Below, one piece after another: positions 6,161-10,630 of a stretch of 10,630 bases of DNA (within the stretch, counting starts at the first letter, position 1; every line of letters begins with the position of its first letter). Position numbers and translations under genes: made by a program. The notes below the pieces were generated by a model. It made no database searches, had not been told where the DNA came from, and saw only the letters and a program-made list of their open reading frames with translations. This stretch comes from an uncultured Clostridia bacterium (GTDB taxonomy: Bacteria > Bacillota > Clostridia > Lachnospirales > CAG-274), in assembly GCA_947589405.1 (NCBI GenBank), contig CANQBT010000073.1, positions 1 to 10,630 of the forward strand, written 5' to 3'.

Positions 6161-6778
6161 TTATATTTCACTAAAATCCATTATATATCCATCGGCAGCA
6201 GCCTTTATTTCCTCCCATCTGCCTTCATTGGACTTATCGTATACGGCTATTACTTCCATATCGGCAGACTTGGCGGAAAGCACGCCCTTTATAACATCTT
6301 CATATACCCTGCATTGGTTAGGCTCGGTCTTTAGTCTTTCTGCACAGAGCAAATATACATCGGGAAAATCCTTGTTTCTTATATTCTTGTCGGAACCGTC
6401 GGCAAAGGCGTCAAAATATCCCATTACCCCTTCTCTCTTAAGCACAGGGAGATAAAATTCGGGATTGGAAGCCGTTGCAAGCCCTATTTTAAGCCTGTAT
6501 ATGTAATTTTTGACATAGGGCTTCAGCCTAACGTTGTTTTCATATTCCTCAAGGGCGTGAGTGTTCCATTCCTCCATAATATCCCCTACGCTCTCTTTTA
6601 TATTGTATTTTTCTTTAGTATAGACTGCACCGTTGTAAAAGCTCATAGTGCTTATGGCATCAACATAGTCCTCAGGTACAGCCATTCCCCTGCGTGCAAA
6701 GAAATCCCTGTCCACCTTGTTCCATACATATACGCTGTCGGCTATAGTGCCGTCAAAGTCGAATATTACCGCTTTCAT
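6161..6778 (-). CDS. HAD-superfamily hydrolase, beta-phosphoglucomutase-like
   Basis: The 205-residue cytoplasmic protein belongs to the haloacid dehalogenase superfamily, probably a phosphatase of a small phosphorylated metabolite or a phosphomutase; the substrate is not deducible. All four motifs are visible: motif I DFDGT with nucleophile D7 and acid/base D9; motif II T102 in ATASN; motif III K136 in NKDFPD; motif IV E160-D161 in VYEDVIKG. Residues about 15-85 form a helical C1-type cap, as in PGMB- or Gph-like members. Its ATG overlaps the tadA stop codon in ATGA (6775-6778), so it is translationally coupled to tadA. It is the last gene before the shared terminator. The short ending after FSEI is normal for the family. 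Confidence 0.87.
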   Translation of the reverse strand: MKAVIFDFDGTIADSVYVWNKVDRDFFARRGMAVPEDYVDAISTMSFYNGAVYTKEKYNIKESVGDIMEEWNTHALEEYENNVRLKPYVKNYIYRLKIGLATASNPEFYLPVLKREGVMGYFDAFADGSDKNIRNKDFPDVYLLCAERLKTEPNQCRVYEDVIKGVLSAKSADMEVIAVYDKSNEGRWEEIKAAADGYIMDFSEI

Positions 6779-7224
6779 TTTCTGAACCTCTTAAAAAAAT
6801 CCTTCATAATATTTGAACACTCATACTGCATAATGCCCTTCTCTATTTCTACAAAATGATTGAAACGGCTGTCCTGCAATACATTGTAAACAGAGCCGGC
6901 ACAGCCTGCCTTAGGATTTTCGGTGCCAAACACCACTTTCTTTATTCTCGCCTGCAATATGGCGCCTGCGCACATGGGACATGGCTCTACCGTCACAAAA
7001 AGAGTGCAGTCCTCCAATCTCCAGTCACCCATAAAATTACAAGCCTCGTTTATAGCTATTATTTCCGCATGAGCAAGCACATTGCCCTCTGTCACTCTTC
7101 TGTTGGCGCCCCTGCCTATTACCTCATCATTATACACTATTACGCAACCTATAGGCACCTCGCCCATATCATATGCAGTATGCGCCTGTTCAAGCGCCAT
7201 ATTCATATATTTTTCGTAATCCAT
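6775..7224 (-). CDS. tadA: tRNA-specific adenosine deaminase
   Basis: TadA converts the wobble adenosine 34 of tRNA-Arg(ACG) to inosine, which is needed to read arginine CGC and CGA codons. The 149-residue protein has the full zinc-deaminase site: H52-A-E54 (zinc ligand and proton shuttle) and P81-C82-P-M-C85 (zinc ligands). The segments VPIGCVIV (23-30), GDWRLEDCTLFVTVEPCPMC and NPKAGCAGS are typical of bacterial TadA. Its ribosome binding site AGGTGA overlaps the end of the DUF2461 gene 4 nt upstream, and its stop overlaps the next start, so the three genes form one tight operon. In B. subtilis, tadA (yaaJ) also lies beside the SRP RNA gene, though in the same direction; here they converge. 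Confidence 0.95.
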   Translation of the reverse strand: MDYEKYMNMALEQAHTAYDMGEVPIGCVIVYNDEVIGRGANRRVTEGNVLAHAEIIAINEACNFMGDWRLEDCTLFVTVEPCPMCAGAILQARIKKVVFGTENPKAGCAGSVYNVLQDSRFNHFVEIEKGIMQYECSNIMKDFFKRFRK

Positions 7225-7228
7225 GCTA

Positions 7229-7885
7229 TCACCTTAAAAAGAATTTGTACACAGGATATATAAGCTTGAGTCTTTCAAAAACTATATCTGCAAGGTCTTT
7301 GGAGTAAAACTCCGTATTTCCGTAGTCCTCATAGCGTATAAAATCCAGGTATTTCCTCTGAGCCCAGTCGTTTACCTCTTCGGGCAGCTCCTTATTGAAT
7401 ACCCTTTTGTACTTCTCGCCTGAGAGCACAAAAATATCCTGTGACTTATATTTTTTAATAGCCCTCTTGCAAGCCGAAACATTGGCGTTTATTTTCTTCC
7501 TGAACTCCTCCATGCCCTTTGGCTCTGCATAGAAGAAAAAGCCGTATCTCCACCAGTCAGGAGATATTTCAAAGAAAAATGTAGGGTCGGGATAAGTGAT
7601 ATGGGGGCTTCCGTCTGCTCTTAGGAAAAACCACTTGCATTCCTTGTACGGGTTCTTGTTGTTAGAAAATCTTATATCCCTGTTGGCTCTTGATACCTTA
7701 GGCTTTTCGTTAAAGCTTTTGTCATAATCATGGAATCTTCTGAAAAGCTCCTCTGAAAGATGTACCATAGGCTCGTGCACATGCTCTCTGTACATATCCT
7801 TGTGCTCATGGAACCAACTTTTGTTGTTATTGTATCTTATGCCGATAAGATATTCGTTTGTTTCTTCACTAAAAAAATCTGCCAT
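7229..7885 (-). CDS. DUF2461 family protein (TIGR02453-like)
   Basis: The 218-residue protein belongs to a widespread family without a settled biochemical function. Recognisable features are NNNKSWFHEHKDMY (residues 19-32) near the N-terminus and the central KVSRANRDIRF..NKNPYK block (63-81), both characteristic of the family. It is rich in aromatic residues, has no signal peptide or membrane segment, and is probably cytosolic. The ATG at 7885 follows a GGAGGG ribosome binding site. It is the first gene of the operon with tadA and the HAD hydrolase; the tight spacing shows co-expression but does not reveal a role. The family call is good; the function is unknown. Confidence 0.87.
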   Translation of the reverse strand: MADFFSEETNEYLIGIRYNNNKSWFHEHKDMYREHVHEPMVHLSEELFRRFHDYDKSFNEKPKVSRANRDIRFSNNKNPYKECKWFFLRADGSPHITYPDPTFFFEISPDWWRYGFFFYAEPKGMEEFRKKINANVSACKRAIKKYKSQDIFVLSGEKYKRVFNKELPEEVNDWAQRKYLDFIRYEDYGNTEFYSKDLADIVFERLKLIYPVYKFFLR

Positions 7886-7907
7886 ATATATCCCTCCGCT
7901 TATGTTA

Positions 7908-7937
7908 AAAGGAACTGTCGTATCTGACAGTTCCTTT
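7908..7937 (-). terminator. intrinsic terminator of the citrate synthase-isocitrate dehydrogenase operon
   Basis: A perfect 12-bp stem (7908-7919 with 7926-7937) with a 6-nt loop lies about 20 nt after the isocitrate dehydrogenase stop. Read on the minus strand, it ends in TTTT. Confidence 0.88.
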
Positions 7938-7966
7938 ATTATAGCATATTTTTTTTAATTAGTCCA
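7938..7966 (-). promoter_or_regulatory. possible promoter of the DUF2461-tadA-HAD operon, overlapping the upstream terminator
   Basis: On the minus strand, TGGACT (7961-7966, covering the last codons of isocitrate dehydrogenase) is followed after 17 bp by a perfect TATAAT (7938-7943). The start would be near 7931, inside the first arm of the terminator hairpin, so a transcript starting here would lack a complete hairpin. The -35 box is only 4/6. Confidence 0.5.
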
Positions 7967-9116
7967 TAGCCTGTATGGTTTCCATTATGTAATCTGCCAG
8001 CTCGGCGCTTGTGCAGCCGTCGTCATGACCTGTTATCTTTATCTTTCTTTCTGTCTGAGTGCATATGTCAAGAGCCTTGTCCAGCTTTTCAGCCTTTTCG
8101 ACATAGCCTATGTGAGCAAGGAGCATAGACGCAGCCCTTATTATTGAGCATGGATCCGCATACTTATCTCTGCCCTCCTCTACCATTCTTGGCGCTGAAC
8201 CATGAATAGCCTCGAACATAGCATATTTCTTACCCATATTTATAGAGCCTGCCGTTCCTACTCCGCCTTGAAACTCAGCGGCTTCATCTGTAATAATATC
8301 GCCGTAGAGATTAGGCAGTACCACTACCTTGAAGCTTTGCCTTCTCTTAGGATCGATAAGCTTTGCAGTCATAATATCTATATACCAATCATCAGTTTCA
8401 ATATCGGGATATTCCTTTGCTATTTCCTTGAAGGTATTGAGGAACTTACCGTCTGTAGTCTTAATGATATTGGCCTTTGTAACACATGTCACCTTGCCCT
8501 TGTTGTTCTTCTTGGCGTAGTCAAAAGCAGCTCTTATTATTCTCTCTGTACCGTCGGTGGTCGCTACAGTAAAGTCAAAGGCAAGATCATCGTCTATTTC
8601 AAAACCCTTTGAACCAAGAGTATATGAGCCTTCTGTATTCTCTCTGTAGAATGTCCAGTCTATGCCCTCCTCAGGTATCCTTACAGGTCTTACGTTGGCA
8701 AAAAGATCAAGCTCTTTTCTCATAGCTACATTGGCAGATTCAATATTCACCTTGTCGCCTGCTCTCGGTGTGGTCGTAGGTCCCTTGAGTATAACAGGAC
8801 ATTCCTTAAGCTCTGCAAGCACGTCATCGGGAATAGCCTTGCCTGCTGCGATCCTGTTCTCAATAGTAAGTCCGTCTATTACCTTGAATTCTACCTTGCC
8901 TGCCTTTACCTCATCGTCAAGAAGAAATTCCAGTATTCTCTGAGCCTGAGCAGTAATTGCAGGACCTATGCCGTCTCCTCCGCATATGCCTATTTTTATA
9001 ACAGGAAGCTTTGAAAAGTCTATAAAGTCCTTGTCCTCCTTCATTTTTTCAACTCTGGCAAGCTGCTCCTCTATAGGCTTTCCGAATTTTTCCTTTGCAA
9101 CAGCGATCTTATCCAT
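7959..9116 (-). CDS. icd: isocitrate dehydrogenase (isocitrate/isopropylmalate dehydrogenase family)
   Basis: The enzyme should oxidatively decarboxylate isocitrate to 2-oxoglutarate. The 385-residue protein has a 37-residue N-terminal extension, then the family fold with GGDGIGP (46-52). Substrate-site residues align with E. coli: S127 and N129 (Ser113, Asn115), R133, R143, Y158 in YRENTEGSY, K214, and metal ligands D273 and D277 in NLYGDIITDEAAE. S-x-N, instead of the Leu-rich equivalent of isopropylmalate dehydrogenase, supports isocitrate as substrate. The cofactor loop reads HGSAPRMVEEG; R310 and M311 replace the Lys-Tyr of NADP enzymes or the Asp-Ile of NAD enzymes, so cofactor choice is open. 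The ATG is 1 nt after the citrate synthase stop, with a GGAGG site inside that gene's end: strong translational coupling. No promoter of its own is seen. Confidence 0.9.
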   Translation of the reverse strand: MDKIAVAKEKFGKPIEEQLARVEKMKEDKDFIDFSKLPVIKIGICGGDGIGPAITAQAQRILEFLLDDEVKAGKVEFKVIDGLTIENRIAAGKAIPDDVLAELKECPVILKGPTTTPRAGDKVNIESANVAMRKELDLFANVRPVRIPEEGIDWTFYRENTEGSYTLGSKGFEIDDDLAFDFTVATTDGTERIIRAAFDYAKKNNKGKVTCVTKANIIKTTDGKFLNTFKEIAKEYPDIETDDWYIDIMTAKLIDPKRRQSFKVVVLPNLYGDIITDEAAEFQGGVGTAGSINMGKKYAMFEAIHGSAPRMVEEGRDKYADPCSIIRAASMLLAHIGYVEKAEKLDKALDICTQTERKIKITGHDDGCTSAELADYIMETIQAMD

Positions 9117-9117
9117 T

Positions 9118-10509
9118 TTAGTTTTCCTCCGATTTCTTTTCTTCTTTATATTTTTTATACTCTATGGCAACAACACGCATAAGCTCTTTGTCGCTTATCT
9201 GGGTAACTCTGCCGTTTTCGTACTGCTTGTCTACCCACTCCTTCACCTTTATCACAACAGGGTGCTGCTTGCTCACCTGATCGTCGCCCTTGAAGTTGAA
9301 ATATGAATTTATCCAATGGGCGATACCTGCAAGGCCCGAAGTCTTGCCTACGGCTACCTTTACGGGTCTGTTGAGCAAAAGCTCCGTATTGAATATATTG
9401 TATATCTCCTCATTTTTGAGAATACCGTCTGCATGTATGCCTGCTCTTGTCACATTGAAGTTTTCGCCTACAAAGGGCGTCATAGGCGGTATTTCATAGC
9501 CTATCTCGTTGCGGTAATAGTCGGCAAGCTCAGTAATAACAGTAGTGTCCATTCCGTCAAGGGTTCCTCTGAGCTGAGCGTACTCAAATACCATAGCTTC
9601 AAGAGGCGTATTGCCTGTCCTCTCGCCTATACCGAAAAGCGATGTATTGACACCGCAGCAGCCATATATCCATGCAGTAGACGCATTTATAACAGAACGA
9701 TAGAAGTCGTTATGTCCATGCCACTCCAGAAGCTCGTTGGGAACTCCTGCATAATGATGCAGACCATATATGATACCGGCTATACTTCTGGGCAGTACCG
9801 TACCGGGAAATGTAACGCCATAGCCCATTGTATCGCAAACCCTTATCTTGATAGGCATGCCTGTTTCGTCCATAAGCTTCATAAGCTCTGAAGCAAACGG
9901 CACTACAAAGCCGTAAAAGTCCGCTCTTGTTATATCCTCAAAATGGCATCTTGGCCTTATACCTGTTTCTATACATTGGCGTATCACAGAGAGGTAATGC
10001 TTCATTATCTCGCTTCTTGTCATATTCATCTTATAGAAAATATGATAATCGGAACAGCTTACAAGAATACCTGTTTCCTTAACGCCTATTGCCTTTACAA
10101 GCTCAAAGTCCTTCTTGCTGGCTCTTATCCATGATGTTACCTCAGGGAACCTGTAGTCCTTCTCAAGACACTTGTAAACAGCCTCTTGATCCTTTTTGGA
10201 ATACACAAAGAACTCGCTTTGTCTTATAATTCCCTTAGGTCCTCCCAGTTTATGTAAAAGTCTGTATATATGTGCGATCTGCTCAACAGTATACGGCTCT
10301 CTCGCCTGCTGACCGTCTCTGAAGGTGGTATCGGTTATCCATATATTATCGGGCATATCCATTGGCACGATCCTGTGGTTAAAGGCTATTTTGGGGACTT
10401 CATCATATCCATATAAATTCTCAAACAAATTTGGCTTTTCAACGTCCTGAAGAGGATATGTTGATTCTCTTCTTTCAATTACATTTGTCTTTGGATTAAA
10501 TATGAACAT
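9118..10509 (-). CDS. Re-citrate synthase-like enzyme (homocitrate/isopropylmalate synthase family)
   Basis: The 463-residue protein belongs to the DRE-TIM metallolyase family, which condenses acetyl-CoA with an oxo-acid. Its coupling to isocitrate dehydrogenase suggests the product is citrate, made by the Re-face enzyme described in Clostridium kluyveri, rather than homocitrate or isopropylmalate. Key residues: D60-T-T-F-R64-D65-G-Q67 (the DxTxRDGxQ motif), HFED (189-192), EWHGHNDF with metal ligands H264 and H266, GIGERTGNTPLE (293-304), and AGIHADGI with H359. An N-terminal extension of about 55 residues precedes the barrel. There is no LeuA-type C-terminal regulatory domain; the lysine/glutamate-rich tail carries the ribosome site of the next gene. 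The ATG follows a perfect AGGAGG. A consensus promoter and a dyad lie upstream. Homocitrate synthase is the main alternative. Confidence 0.87.
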   Translation of the reverse strand: MFIFNPKTNVIERRESTYPLQDVEKPNLFENLYGYDEVPKIAFNHRIVPMDMPDNIWITDTTFRDGQQAREPYTVEQIAHIYRLLHKLGGPKGIIRQSEFFVYSKKDQEAVYKCLEKDYRFPEVTSWIRASKKDFELVKAIGVKETGILVSCSDYHIFYKMNMTRSEIMKHYLSVIRQCIETGIRPRCHFEDITRADFYGFVVPFASELMKLMDETGMPIKIRVCDTMGYGVTFPGTVLPRSIAGIIYGLHHYAGVPNELLEWHGHNDFYRSVINASTAWIYGCCGVNTSLFGIGERTGNTPLEAMVFEYAQLRGTLDGMDTTVITELADYYRNEIGYEIPPMTPFVGENFNVTRAGIHADGILKNEEIYNIFNTELLLNRPVKVAVGKTSGLAGIAHWINSYFNFKGDDQVSKQHPVVIKVKEWVDKQYENGRVTQISDKELMRVVAIEYKKYKEEKKSEEN

Positions 10510-10549
10510 TGCTTCACCTCCTGAGCTTTAAAATTTGATGATACATATA

Positions 10550-10578
10550 ATTTTAACTCTATTAGACTGATATGTCAA
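10550..10578 (-). promoter_or_regulatory. sigma-A promoter of the citrate synthase operon
   Basis: On the minus strand, a perfect TTGACA (10573-10578), a 17-bp spacer and TAAAAT (10550-10555) predict a start near 10543, giving a leader of about 34 nt. Confidence 0.85.
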
Positions 10579-10579
10579 C

Positions 10580-10593
10580 ACTAAACCTTTAGT
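10580..10593. promoter_or_regulatory. ACTAAA-CC-TTTAGT dyad next to the citrate synthase -35 box
   Basis: A perfect 14-bp palindrome with 6-bp half-sites sits one base upstream of the -35 box. The position suits a repressor or activator site. The regulator is unknown. Beyond it, 10594-10630 is AT-rich with nothing recognisable. Confidence 0.5.
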
Positions 10594-10630
10594 TTCTGAA
10601 TTATTTATTGTCTTGTTGTTCAAAATTATT

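Noticed and set aside
9316..9891. 191-codon plus-strand open frame
   Set aside because: It is antisense to the Re-citrate synthase gene, whose catalytic motifs are intact, and shows no recognisable domain.
10590..10608. CodY-like box (around TTCAGAAA on the minus strand) upstream of the citrate synthase promoter
   Set aside because: It matches the 15-bp CodY consensus at only about 10 positions, too weak in AT-rich DNA.

Overview
The window looks like chromosomal DNA from a low-GC, Gram-positive anaerobe of the Clostridia, most likely a plant-fibre-degrading Ruminococcus or close relative. The reasons are a secreted pectate lyase with Thr-rich linkers and a C-terminal dockerin (a cellulosome component), a long Bacillus/Clostridium-type SRP RNA with an Alu domain, a Re-citrate synthase-like enzyme paired with isocitrate dehydrogenase, strong AGGAGG-type ribosome binding sites and near-consensus sigma-A promoters with 17-bp spacers. 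The organism is inferred, not proven.

Layout. Positions 1-357 (minus) hold the N-terminal part of a Y-family translesion DNA polymerase. A divergent control region at 358-631 has one promoter for each direction and, between them, a 19-bp inverted repeat made of two 14-bp sequences resembling LexA (SOS) operators. Positions 632-1669 (plus) carry 3-methyladenine DNA glycosylase I (tag) and a small EamA-type membrane protein. galE follows at 1765-2754, then a 942-residue modular pectate lyase at 2902-5730, closed by a UUCG-loop terminator. The SRP RNA gene (5837-6108) has its own promoter and shares a bidirectional terminator with a convergent minus-strand operon: DUF2461 protein, tadA, HAD phosphatase (7885 down to 6161). 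The right third (10509 down to 7959, minus) is a two-gene operon encoding a Re-citrate synthase/homocitrate synthase-family enzyme and isocitrate dehydrogenase, with a strong promoter, an adjacent dyad and a terminator.

How the genes work together. The left end is a DNA-damage tolerance and repair pair that may share an SOS-type control region. The pectate lyase attacks plant pectin outside the cell, probably held on a cellulosome. The citrate synthase/isocitrate dehydrogenase pair would supply 2-oxoglutarate for glutamate synthesis in an organism without a full TCA cycle; no aconitase lies in the window. tadA and the SRP RNA are translation and secretion housekeeping genes.

I found no CRISPR array, insertion sequence, tRNA, phage or defence module. 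No clearly undescribed system is present. The points most worth a second look are the paired SOS-like boxes, the unassigned beta-rich module of the pectate lyase, the dyad and the odd cofactor loop in the citrate/isocitrate operon, and a promoter that appears to overlap a terminator near 7938.
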